Of a stretch of DNA of 64,000 nucleotides, positions 51,316 to 59,631 are shown piece by piece. The position numbers and the translations under genes are program-made. Positions within the stretch are counted from its first letter, which is position 1. The number at the start of each line of letters is the position of its first letter. The notes below the pieces were generated by a model. It searched no databases, was not told the DNA's origin, and worked only from the letters and a program-made list of their open reading frames with translations. The stretch lies in the NCBI RefSeq assembly GCF_000383975.1, contig NZ_KB913017.1, positions 1,123,133 to 1,187,132 on the forward strand, written 5' to 3'. The stretch is from Natronorubrum tibetense GA33. Its GTDB lineage: Archaea > Halobacteriota > Halobacteria > Halobacteriales > Natrialbaceae.

Positions 51316-52341
51316 ATGAGCGACGCTGACTCGAGCGACGACTCCGGCGGGCAGGAGAGACTGGGCGGGACCCGGCTGTGGATCCTGCTGCAGTTGAACC
51401 GGTGGGCGTTCACCGTCGCGATCCTCCTGGTCGTGTACGTCGTGCTCGTCGCCGCCAGCCTGCTCGATCTCACGCCGTTGCGAACCATCGTCGAGAATCA
51501 AGACGGGATCGAGTTCCTCTTTTCGGCCTTCATCGGAGCGATTATTACGGGTACCTCGATCGTCGTCACGATCAATCAACTCGTGCTCTCACAGGAACTC
51601 GGTGCGATCGGCGATCAGCGCGAGCGCATGAGCGAAGCGATGGACTTCCGACAGACCGTCGAGGACACGATTTCCGAGGACGCGAGTCCCCCCGAACCCG
51701 GTGCGTTCCTGTTCGAACTCGTCGACGGCGTCTCCGAGCGGGCGAGGGAACTCGAGGAAGTCATGGAAGACGAACGCGACGACGAGCTCCGGAAGAAGAT
51801 CGCCGACTACGTCGACGACGCGACGGAAAACGCCGAGAACGTCAAAGGTGACCTCGAGAACGCCCAGTTCGGGACGTTTCAGGTTATCTGGAACGCGCTC
51901 AGCTTCAACTACTCGCGGAAGATCTACGACGCGCGCAAGATCCGCGACGATCACGCGGACTCGCTCTCGGACGAGGCGAACGAGAAGATCGACCACATGA
52001 TTGACACGCTGAAACTGTTCGGGCCGGCCCGCGAGCACTTCAAAACGCTGTACTTCCAGTGGGAGTTGATCAACCTCTCGCGGGCACTGCTCTACATCGC
52101 GGTGCCCGCGCTGACGATCATGGGGATCATGATCATGTACGTCGACGGGAACACGCTGCTGGGGTCGACGCTCGGCGTCGACAACCTCGTCTGGATAACC
52201 AGCGCCGGCTTCGTCGTCGGCATCTCGCCGTTCGTCGTCTTCATCACGTACATTCTCCGGATCGCTACCGTCGCGAAGCGAACCCTCGCGATGGGTCCGT
52301 TCATCCTCCGGGAGTCTGAACGGGACGAGGATCTCGGCTGA
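51316..52341 (+). CDS. Membrane protein of a triplicated family, copy 2
   Basis: A 341-residue paralogue of copies 1 and 3. The shared segments are FIGAIITGTSIVVTINQLVL, SQELGAIGDQRERMSEAMDF, ENAQFGTFQVIWNALSFNYS, AREHFKTLYFQWELINLSRA and YILRIATVAKRTLAMGPFIL. Two plus two helices flank a helical cytoplasmic-like middle. It starts 125 bases after copy 1. It is closer to copy 3 than to copy 1, judged by FKTLYFQWELINLSRA being shared exactly. The function may involve signal sensing or channel formation, but nothing proves this. Confidence 0.82.
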   Translation: MSDADSSDDSGGQERLGGTRLWILLQLNRWAFTVAILLVVYVVLVAASLLDLTPLRTIVENQDGIEFLFSAFIGAIITGTSIVVTINQLVLSQELGAIGDQRERMSEAMDFRQTVEDTISEDASPPEPGAFLFELVDGVSERARELEEVMEDERDDELRKKIADYVDDATENAENVKGDLENAQFGTFQVIWNALSFNYSRKIYDARKIRDDHADSLSDEANEKIDHMIDTLKLFGPAREHFKTLYFQWELINLSRALLYIAVPALTIMGIMIMYVDGNTLLGSTLGVDNLVWITSAGFVVGISPFVVFITYILRIATVAKRTLAMGPFILRESERDEDLG

Positions 52342-52435
52342 TTCCCGTCTCCGGAGAATCGTTCCGGACAGGCTCCCGTCGCTGACTGCAGTTTCTCCGT
52401 AGCTATTTCCGCCACATCGTGGTATCCCGCGAGCG

Positions 52436-53479
52436 ATGAGCGGCGACGGCTCACAGCCGAGCGACACGATGGCCGAGCGAAGTGCGGATCCAACCTGGAA
52501 GCACCAGCTTCTGCTGAACGCGAACCGGTGGCTCGTCACGGCCGGATTGATGGCCTTCGTCTTCGTCGGCCTGCTCGTCGTCGGGGAACTGAGTCCAATC
52601 TCGCTGCGGGCGCTAATGGGCGAGAAAGAGCCCGTTCTCACGCTCTTTCAGGCCCTCGTCACCGCCCTGATCACCGGCGTCACGCTGGTCGTCACCATCA
52701 ACTCGCTGGTGCTCTCCCAGGAGTTGGGGGCCGTCGAAGACCAGCGCGGCCGTCTCGATGGAGCCCTCGAGTTCCGCGAGGACGTCGAGAGCTCGATCGA
52801 CGCGCCGATCAGTCCGCCGGAGCCCGCGTCGTTCGTCCAGGCGATCATCGCCGCCTCCGACGAGCGCGCACGAGAGTTTCGGGAGGCCGTCTCCGACAGC
52901 CGGGACGACGAACTCATCGAGCGCGTCGACGACTTCGTCGACAACCTGACGACTCACGCCGACTCGATCCGGGACGACCTCGAGGGCGCCCAGTTCGGCA
53001 CCTACGACGTCGTCAAGGCCGCACTGGACTACAACTACTCCTGGAAAATTTTCAGAGCGCGGCGGATCAAAAACGCCCACGCCGATTCCTTCGACGACGA
53101 AGCCGAAGCAGCCTACGACGAACTGCTCGAGTCGCTGAAGCTGTTCGGCCTCGCCCGGGAGCACTTCAAGACGCTGTACTTTCAGTGGGAGCTGATCAAC
53201 CTCTCGCGGGCGATGATGTACGTCGCCGTCCCCGCGCTGGTCGTAGCCATGTCGATGCTACTCTTTTTCCACGCGGACGCCGTGAGCGGGACCGTCCTCG
53301 GCATCGACGCCATCGTCTGGGTCGTCGTCGCCACTTCGACCATCGCCGTCACACCGTTCCTCCTGTTGATCGCCTTCATCCTGCGAATCGCGACGATGGC
53401 CAAACGGACGCTCGCGATCGGTCCCTTTATTGTGCGGGACTCGAGCCGCGGCGAGGAAATCGACTGGGAGTCGGAGTAA
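52436..53479 (+). CDS. Membrane protein of a triplicated family, copy 3
   Basis: A 347-residue paralogue with the family segments LVVTINSLVLSQELGAVEDQ, LEGAQFGTYDVVKAALDYNY, AREHFKTLYFQWELINLSRA and FILRIATMAKRTLAIGPFIV. As in the other copies, a short acidic N-terminus precedes a hydrophobic pair, then a long helical part, then a second hydrophobic pair. The gap from copy 2 is 94 bases. All three probably belong to one transcription unit or have been amplified together. Function unknown. Confidence 0.82.
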   Translation: MSGDGSQPSDTMAERSADPTWKHQLLLNANRWLVTAGLMAFVFVGLLVVGELSPISLRALMGEKEPVLTLFQALVTALITGVTLVVTINSLVLSQELGAVEDQRGRLDGALEFREDVESSIDAPISPPEPASFVQAIIAASDERAREFREAVSDSRDDELIERVDDFVDNLTTHADSIRDDLEGAQFGTYDVVKAALDYNYSWKIFRARRIKNAHADSFDDEAEAAYDELLESLKLFGLAREHFKTLYFQWELINLSRAMMYVAVPALVVAMSMLLFFHADAVSGTVLGIDAIVWVVVATSTIAVTPFLLLIAFILRIATMAKRTLAIGPFIVRDSSRGEEIDWESE

Positions 53480-53547
53480 CGGAGCCGAGAAGCGCCGAAG
53501 TCGACGCCGCCCCGACCTACTTCTCGCTCGACGACGATTAGTGACGC

Positions 53548-53832
53548 ATGGCCAGCACTGCTTCCGACACCGTCCGCGTCTGGTTGGTCGAACGAACGTA
53601 TTCCGACGACGAACAGAACCTGATCATCCTCACCTACGCGACCACCGACGGGGACCGATACTTCCGCAAGGAGCGGGCGCTGACGTCGTTTACCGACGCT
53701 CGAGACACGACTGCGGCCATCGACGCCGATCCCGGTAACCTCGGTGCCGTCGGCGATGACCACCTGCAGGAGCAGTACGCCGCCGAAGCCCAGCGGATGG
53801 CCGACGCTCACGACCCCGACGACGTGATCTGA
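53548..53832 (+). CDS. Small soluble haloarchaeal protein
   Basis: A 94-residue acidic protein: VRVWLVERTYSDDEQNLIIL, TYATTDGDRYFRKERALTSF and DDHLQEQYAAEAQRMADAHD. A short beta-hairpin and a C-terminal helix are likely. I do not recognise a domain. It follows copy 3 of the membrane triplet by 68 bases and could be part of that unit. ATG 53548 is the clear start. Confidence 0.7.
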   Translation: MASTASDTVRVWLVERTYSDDEQNLIILTYATTDGDRYFRKERALTSFTDARDTTAAIDADPGNLGAVGDDHLQEQYAAEAQRMADAHDPDDVI

Positions 53833-53864
53833 CCACCGCGACTACCAGAATCGACCCGACCACG

Positions 53865-54085
53865 TGCGGTGGCGCACGCTGTGCTGTGGTGAGCTATCAG
53901 CGAGCCACAGCACGATGCCGTGCGAGGTCGTCGCGAGTGAACCGAGCGACTGCGTGGAAGACGCGGAGCGTCTTCCTATGGATGAGTGAGCGACTGAAAG
54001 GAGCGAACGAATCGGCTGGGGAGGACGTGGTAACCCTAGCCGCCAGCGTCAGCAGAGGACTCGTTTTCGTTCCCACTGACTCCAC
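53865..54085. repeat. Haloarchaeal intergenic repeat, second copy
   Basis: It begins tgcggtggcgcacgctgtgc and includes tgcgaggtcgtcgcgagtga, gcgactgcgtggaagacgcg with its stem partner gcgtcttcc, and ggctggggaggacgtggtaa. These match, in order and with divergence, the element at 10684-11065. It is shorter, keeping one of the six triloop hairpins plus a stem of ctgtgctgtgg/ccacagcac. It fills the gap before the cupin gene. Confidence 0.75.
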
Positions 54086-54122
54086 GTCAACCCACTTCAC
54101 TCCACTAAAAAACCTCAGCGAA

Positions 54123-54467
54123 TCAAAGCGGCGCGCCGACGAGCACGAGTTTGACGCGTTCGTCACCACGATTGAAGATCTGGCGGGACTCCTCGGCGTC
54201 GAGTCGAATGAGATCGTCCGCCTCGAGCGTCACCGTCTCCTCCCGGTCGGTCAACTCGATCTCGGCGGTTCCCTCCACCGTGTAGTAGATTTCCTCCTGA
54301 TCGGTGTGGGTCTCGTCGTGTTCTTTCCCCTTGCCGCCGGGTTCGAGTTCGAGGATCGAGAAGCCGAGGTGGTCGGACTCGAGGTCTTCCTTGAGAAACC
54401 ACATGCCGCCGAACTCCTCGGGGACGACTGACTCCGGATCGGTCTTGGACGCGGTGTCGTAGCCCAT
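54123..54467 (-). CDS. Cupin-domain protein
   Basis: A 114-residue single cupin. The first metal motif region reads GGKGKEHDETHTDQEEIYYT, giving the His/His/Glu set, and the second strand pair is DLIRLDAEESRQIFNRGDER. It is small, with no helix domain, and probably cytoplasmic. Such cupins bind a metal ion and a small ligand or act as isomerases. The substrate is unknown. ATG 54467 is the clear start. Confidence 0.85.
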   Translation of the reverse strand: MGYDTASKTDPESVVPEEFGGMWFLKEDLESDHLGFSILELEPGGKGKEHDETHTDQEEIYYTVEGTAEIELTDREETVTLEADDLIRLDAEESRQIFNRGDERVKLVLVGAPL

Positions 54468-54740
54468 ACCCGGCTACTCGGGTGGAACGGCTAAATCGGT
54501 GGGGAAAGCGGAAATCGCGTTTCTCGGTGCCGAGGGAGCGACCGATCGGAGTTCGATTGCTGCATTCGAACACGCCGTCACGACCGTCGCTCGCTCGCGT
54601 CCAGAAGCCTGTCTGTTGAATGACTCACACGGCCCCGGTTACGCTGGCTCGTGGTATCACGATTCTCGCAAATCGTTTACTTGAGCCGCTAATAGTCACT
54701 CCATCAACTTCGAATCAGCCACACACCATGAGAATATGAC

Positions 54741-55748
54741 ATGAGTGATACGAAAGACGTGCTGTTGTTCGGTGCGCTCGCACTTATTTGGGGGACGGCC
54801 TACACGGCGATCGAAATCGGGCTCGAAACGCTGCCGCCACTCCTGTTCGCGGCGGCCCGGTTAGACATCGCTGCCGCCGTCTTCGTCGGCATCGTTCTCC
54901 TCCGCCGTCTCGAGTGGCGACCCCGGACGAAAGCGGATCTGGCGCTCGTGCTCTCGAACGGACTCCTCGTCATCGGCGCGCACTTCGCGTTCTCCTTCGT
55001 CGGCCAGAGTTACGTCTCGAGCAGCGTCGCCGCGATCGTGCTCAGTTTCACGCCGATCATTACCCCGCTCATCGCGATTCACCTCCTCCCAACGGAACGC
55101 ATCGTCATCACCGACGTCGTCGGTCTGGGCGCCGGGCTCGCCGGCGTCATCGCGATCGCCGTCGCCGGAGGCACCTTCGACGGACAGCTCCTCGGTATTG
55201 GACTGCTCCTGGCGTCTGCAGTCGTCTTCGCGCTCGGCTCCGTGCTGACGGAACGCTGGACGCCGGTTCTCCCGACGATGTCGCTCCACGCGTGGTCGAT
55301 GGGTATCGGCGCGGTGTTCCTCCACGCCACGGCCTACGCGTATTCGGGGGCGTCGATCCGAAGCGTGACGTGGACGCCGTCGGCAGTCGCGGCGCTCGCG
55401 TACCTCGGTATCGTCGCTACTGCGGGCGGGTTCCTCCTCTATTTCGCCCTCCTGAGTCGGACCGGGGCGACGAACGTCAGCCTCATCAACTACGCGTCAC
55501 CCGTCGTCGCGACGATTTTCGGGGCGACCCTCCTCGGCGAGCAGATCACCGCGGCGACCGTCGCCGGGTTCGCACTCATCGTCGTCGGCTTCGCGCTCTG
55601 CAATATCCGTCCGCTCTGGCGGCTCACCCAGTCCACTCGGAACGCGAGCGGTGGCAGCCGGCCGCTCGAGCACGGCGAAATTCGCGTCCGGGGGAACGTG
55701 TACACGGCGACAAACGATTCCCAGACCCACCTGCAACCGAGCGATTAA
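54741..55748 (+). CDS. EamA/DMT-superfamily transporter
   Basis: A 335-residue membrane protein with ten helices in two EamA halves. The first half has LFGALALIWGTAYTAIEIGL and the second begins near LLGIGLLLASAVVFALGSVL. The segments YVSSSVAAIVLSFTPIITPL and NYASPVVATIFGATLLGEQI are typical of drug/metabolite exporters. It probably exports amino acids or metabolites. The hydrophilic C-terminal tail of about 40 residues is longer than usual. ATG 54741 gives the normal start. Confidence 0.87.
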   Translation: MSDTKDVLLFGALALIWGTAYTAIEIGLETLPPLLFAAARLDIAAAVFVGIVLLRRLEWRPRTKADLALVLSNGLLVIGAHFAFSFVGQSYVSSSVAAIVLSFTPIITPLIAIHLLPTERIVITDVVGLGAGLAGVIAIAVAGGTFDGQLLGIGLLLASAVVFALGSVLTERWTPVLPTMSLHAWSMGIGAVFLHATAYAYSGASIRSVTWTPSAVAALAYLGIVATAGGFLLYFALLSRTGATNVSLINYASPVVATIFGATLLGEQITAATVAGFALIVVGFALCNIRPLWRLTQSTRNASGGSRPLEHGEIRVRGNVYTATNDSQTHLQPSD

Positions 55749-56076
55749 CGCCGCTCGCTCGTTATCCGAGGCTCGCGGATAGCAGTACCGCTTCTTTCGC
55801 TGATTGACAATTCGTTTTCTTATCTAACGTCGGGCGTGAAACTCGCGGTAAGTGCAGGGCAAGGACTTACCGCTGCGGTCTGGTCACAAGCGCTGCACCC
55901 GCGAGCGACCAACGGGAGCGAGCGGCCTTTTTAGCGTAGATTTTTGCGCCGAGCGGTTCCGAACGAAGTGAGGAATCCCGAGGCGGAAAAAGGTACTTCT
56001 GCATCTGTAGTTACCGAGCGATTCTAAATCGAGTACCCGCAGTACTGACTGCTGAATGTATGACTTCGAGTACCGA
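55749..56076. repeat. Intergenic stretch containing a third repeat-like element
   Basis: Bases 55858-55995 hold cgcgagcgaccaacgggagc followed by gagcgg, a module shared with 10909-10933 and with 23179-23201. After it come a T-rich run (ctttttagcg, gatttttgcg) and gaacgaagtgaggaatcccg. It separates convergent genes and may end both transcripts. No gene is seen. Confidence 0.55.
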
Positions 56077-57072
56077 CTACAGCCCCGGCACCAGCGTTGC
56101 CAGATCGTCCGGCAGGTGTTCCGGGACGAGATCCTCCGGAAGCGTCTCCCAACTCAGTTCGTCGGTGCCGGGTTCGGCGTCGGTCTCGAGGTCGGCGTTC
56201 TCCGCGGGCTCTTGCTCGCGGTACTCCGGCGGCGGCGCGCCGTGGGCGTAGACGCCCTCGGGGTGGTCGACGCTCCAGACGTGCATCATACACGGCGTTC
56301 GGCAGGGAAACTCGAGACCTCCGAGCCCCTGACGGGCGAAGTCCTGCTCGTAGGCCTGCCGGTAGTACCACCAGCCGAACCGACCGGGAAGACCGGCGTG
56401 GTAATGCCACGGTGAGCAGCGACCGGGCGTCCCGCCGTGGTCGTCGTGTCCATCGTGCTCGCCCTGCTCGTGGTGATCCTCGTCGTGCCCATCGTTATCG
56501 TCGTCATCCGCCGCCTCACCGTCGATCACATCGCGCTCCGCGTCCCCGTCAGCGTCGCCGTCGTCGTACACCGCCGGCGGCGGATCGACCGGCTCGCCGC
56601 CTCGAGTCGCGATGAACATCACGCCGATCGAGCGCCAGGAGTCGTTGTCCACCAGCACGGACTCCGGTCGGTCGGGATCCAAAATCTCGTCGTCGCCGAC
56701 GTATTCGGGGTTGATCCAGTGGGACCAGCCGTCGTCGTCCCGGTTGAGCGTATCGAAGTAGGGTTTGAACCCCGCGTCGACTAACGCGGCGACGTCGGGA
56801 TACTGCTCCTCGAGCGACTCCCGAACGGCCGTCTGCAGCGCGACCGTCTCCGGGTGATCGTCGTCACAGCCGTCCATGCTCGCGCCGTCGCAGTGACCCA
56901 TGCTCGGCTCGATGGTCGCGTCGGGACAGGAGTCGTCGAACCAGGACTGCGCCCCACCGGGATCGCTCGCACTCGCTTGCCCCACACCGACCACCGAAAC
57001 CGCGCCGACACCCGCCGACGCGCGCAAAAGTGTCCGACGGGATAGGTTTCGACTGCCGTCATCGTCGTACAT
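56077..57072 (-). CDS. Tat-exported His/Asp-rich protein of unknown function
   Basis: A 331-residue secreted protein. The signal carries LSRRTLLRASAGVGAVSVVG. The mature part contains SWFDDSCPDATIEPSMGHCD, SLEEQYPDVAALVDAGFKPY, DNDSWRSIGVMFIATRGGEP, an extreme His/Asp-rich tract (near residues 192-217, DGHDEDHHEQGEHDGHDDHG), and then a conserved-looking CSPWHYHAGLPGRFGWWYYR. The tract may bind metal ions such as copper, zinc or nickel. I do not recognise the domain. A TTTATGCC box lies 25 bases before ATG 57072. Confidence 0.75.
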   Translation of the reverse strand: MYDDDGSRNLSRRTLLRASAGVGAVSVVGVGQASASDPGGAQSWFDDSCPDATIEPSMGHCDGASMDGCDDDHPETVALQTAVRESLEEQYPDVAALVDAGFKPYFDTLNRDDDGWSHWINPEYVGDDEILDPDRPESVLVDNDSWRSIGVMFIATRGGEPVDPPPAVYDDGDADGDAERDVIDGEAADDDDNDGHDEDHHEQGEHDGHDDHGGTPGRCSPWHYHAGLPGRFGWWYYRQAYEQDFARQGLGGLEFPCRTPCMMHVWSVDHPEGVYAHGAPPPEYREQEPAENADLETDAEPGTDELSWETLPEDLVPEHLPDDLATLVPGL

Positions 57073-57096
57073 ACCCGCATTTCCACACCGAGGAAC

Positions 57097-57104
57097 GGCA
57101 TAAA
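57097..57104 (-). promoter_or_regulatory. TATA-like box of the His/Asp-rich Tat protein gene
   Basis: Minus-strand TTTATGCC at 57097-57104 is 25 bases from ATG 57072, which suggests a leaderless transcript. Confidence 0.45.
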
Positions 57105-57190
57105 GGTCCGTTGACGATCCGACTGACATTCGTTCCGTGAAACTACTCGCGGAGCGAACGTTGATTCCCCACGGGCTAGTCCGGTTCCGA

Positions 57191-58231
57191 TTACCGCTGT
57201 ACGGCACCCGTCCCCGCACGCTCGAGACCGTCGAGATCGATCCGACCGTCGGGCATCGGGACGCCGTCGTACGGATCCTCGGCGAGCAACAGCGAGCCGT
57301 CGAGGTCGACGTAGTCGAGCAGCGGCGCGAGGTGACAGGCCGCCGCGATCGAAGCGTTGGACTCGGTCATACAGCCGCACATGACCTCGAGACCGTGTGC
57401 GCGGGCGGCGTGGATCATTCGTTTCGCCTCCCGGAGCCCGCCACATTTCATGAGTTTGAGGTTCGCGATGTCACAGCGGTCGGCGATCCGTGGGATGTCC
57501 TCGAGCGTGATACAGGATTCGTCGGCCGCGATCGGCAGCGGCGAGCGCTCGTAGACGAATTGCAGCCCCTCGGGGTCTTCGGCGGCGACGGGCTGTTCGA
57601 CGAACGCGAGGTCGTACTCGGTCAGTCGCTCGATCTTCGAGACGGCCTCGCGGGGCGTCCAGGCCTCGTTGGCGTCGACGAACAGCGAGACGTCGGGGGC
57701 GACCGAGCGAATCGTCTCGATAATCTCGAGGTCGCGGTCCGTCCCCAGCTTCACTTTCAGCGTGCCGTGGCCGCGCTCGAGGGCCGTCTCGGTCTTCTCG
57801 CGCATCGTCTCCGTGTCGTCGAGCCCGATGGTGTAGGAGGTCTCGAGGGTTTGCGCCGGATCGAGCCCCCAGTACCGGTAGAGGGGGACCTCGAGCCGTT
57901 TCGCCGCCAGATCGTGCAGCGCAATGCTGACGGCACAGCGGGCTGCCGGGTTCCGGTTGACGGTCTCGCGCATCCGGCGTTCGATCCGCTCGAGCTGGTG
58001 GACGTCGCCGCAGTCCTCGACGACGGCGAGCAGATCGGGGAGGACCGTCGTCACCGTGTCGACGGTCTCGCCGTAGTGGGGGGACGGGCCGGCACCGCCG
58101 ACGCCGACCGTGCCGTCTTCGTCCTCGATCCGGACCGTCACCACCTCGGCCTCGGTCGCCGTCCCGCGGGCGATGGTGAACGGGTACTCGAGCGGCAGCG
58201 CGTGTCGTTCGAATGCGGTCTCGAGCGTCAT
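57191..58231 (-). CDS. Dipeptide epimerase (enolase superfamily)
   Basis: A 346-residue muconate-lactonising-type enzyme that epimerises L-Ala-D/L-Glu or a similar dipeptide. The catalytic KxK is Lys159 and Lys161 (TLKVKLG). Metal ligands are Asp186 (VDANEAW), Glu212 (VEQPV) and Asp237 (ADESC). The second base lies in KLMKCGG near residue 262. The start MTLETAFERHALPL is standard. It directly follows the DUF1611 gene (58232), whose TAA abuts its ATG, so the two are one operon. Confidence 0.9.
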   Translation of the reverse strand: MTLETAFERHALPLEYPFTIARGTATEAEVVTVRIEDEDGTVGVGGAGPSPHYGETVDTVTTVLPDLLAVVEDCGDVHQLERIERRMRETVNRNPAARCAVSIALHDLAAKRLEVPLYRYWGLDPAQTLETSYTIGLDDTETMREKTETALERGHGTLKVKLGTDRDLEIIETIRSVAPDVSLFVDANEAWTPREAVSKIERLTEYDLAFVEQPVAAEDPEGLQFVYERSPLPIAADESCITLEDIPRIADRCDIANLKLMKCGGLREAKRMIHAARAHGLEVMCGCMTESNASIAAACHLAPLLDYVDLDGSLLLAEDPYDGVPMPDGRIDLDGLERAGTGAVQR

Positions 58232-59251
58232 TTACAGCAACACCTCGAGTAGGTCCTCGCTTCCAAAGCGGATGACATCCGACGCGGGCATGCCGAGGTC
58301 GCTCGCGTACTCGTCGACGGCCTCGCGTGCGGCCGCGTCGTCGTCGAGGTTCGACGTGTTCAGCGCGCCGGCAACGATCTCGCTATCCGCGACCGGCGCA
58401 GCGAGATTTTCATAGAGGTCGACGTACGTCGAGAGATCGGGAAGCGCGAACGATTCGTAGCCGTGGATTACCTCCCGTCCGGCGTCGTGACAGAGCACGA
58501 GTTTGTCGGCCATCGCGCCGTGGAGGATGCCGCAGGTAACCGCGGAGTACGCCGGGTGAACGATGCTTCCCTGGCCCTCGACGAAGAGGTAGTCGTGTTC
58601 GTCGCCTTTCTCGAGGATCATCTCCTCGACGGCCCCGGCGGTGAAGTCGGACACCACCCGATCGATCGGGTTCCCCCAGCCCTCGATCATGATCCCCGTC
58701 TGGCCGGTCGGAATCACGGCGGCGTCGTGGCCGGCCTCCCGAGCGTCGCGGGCGAGTTCCATCGAGACCGTCATTTTGCCAACCGAGCAGTCGGTACCGA
58801 CCGTGAGAATGATTTCGGCGTCGACCTGATCCGCGATGCCCTGACTGACCGTCAGATCCTCTGGGGGCTTTCGCACGTCCCGAATCTCGCAGTCGTTCTC
58901 GGCAGCGAGCGCCGCGAACTCCTCGTCTTCCTCGAGGAAGTAGTGCAGCCCCGAGACGACGTCACAGCCGTAGTCGAGTGCGGTTCGGACGTCCTCGCGC
59001 CAGCTTGCCTCGAAGCCGCCGCCGATGGGCGCGATCCCGATCAGCAGCGCGTCGACGTCCTCGGCCGCGAGGTCGGCCATCCCCTCACGGATCGGGGCGT
59101 CCTGGACATCGGGAACGAAATCGGAGACGCGCTGGCCGGCGTTATCGCGGTCGAGAACGGCGACAACCTCGTCGTCGGAGTATCGCAATACGCCGAGAGC
59201 GGTCTTGGCACGCCCGGGAAACTCTTCGTGGGCAAGGATTGCAATTTGCAT
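58232..59251 (-). CDS. DUF1611 family P-loop protein
   Basis: A 339-residue P-loop NTPase-like protein. The N-terminal part is Rossmann-like (ILAHEEFPGRAKTALGVLRY). The C-terminal part has the P-loop GTDCSVGKMT near residues 152-161, PTGQTGIMIEGWGNPIDRVV and FVEGQGSIVHPAYSAVTCGI. DUF1611 genes commonly sit beside dipeptide epimerases, as here, and are proposed to modify or activate an acyl-amino acid or D-amino acid. The exact reaction is unproven. It leads the two-gene operon. Confidence 0.87.
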   Translation of the reverse strand: MQIAILAHEEFPGRAKTALGVLRYSDDEVVAVLDRDNAGQRVSDFVPDVQDAPIREGMADLAAEDVDALLIGIAPIGGGFEASWREDVRTALDYGCDVVSGLHYFLEEDEEFAALAAENDCEIRDVRKPPEDLTVSQGIADQVDAEIILTVGTDCSVGKMTVSMELARDAREAGHDAAVIPTGQTGIMIEGWGNPIDRVVSDFTAGAVEEMILEKGDEHDYLFVEGQGSIVHPAYSAVTCGILHGAMADKLVLCHDAGREVIHGYESFALPDLSTYVDLYENLAAPVADSEIVAGALNTSNLDDDAAAREAVDEYASDLGMPASDVIRFGSEDLLEVLL

Positions 59252-59631
59252 ACCCGATCATGAACGAGGGCCTACTTAACGGTAGATATTCACGACATCC
59301 GTGTCGTTTCGGTTACTTGTCGACGGAAACGGAGAACCGATGGGTCGGCGATCGATCACAGCCTGGCTTCGCCGTCCTCGAGTCGGAGTGACCGCGACCT
59401 CGAGATCGAAATCGTCGGTTGCTCAAGTGCACACGCGGGGGAACAGAACCACACGATCCGCTGCGTTGGAGCCGGGATAGGTCGTGAATTGTTCGCCGCA
59501 GCGCTCACAGAAGACGGAGACAAAGTCGGATATGGCGTTCGGTCGACAGTGCGGCCGCATCGCTCAAAACGACTGGGGTTCAGTTCATCGGCGGTCACGG
59601 CTGAAGCGGCAGGCATCGACACGCGAGACGC
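59252..59631. other. Intergenic region with a possible 45-residue zinc-finger ORF
   Basis: Upstream of the DUF1611 operon. A minus-strand frame from ATG 59560 to TGA 59423 would encode a small Cys-containing peptide (FCERCGEQFTTYPGSNAADR, ending VCT), perhaps a zinc-finger remnant. After the stop the same frame still looks protein-like (FDLEVAVTPTRG). The rest holds promoters; nothing else is seen. Confidence 0.35.
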
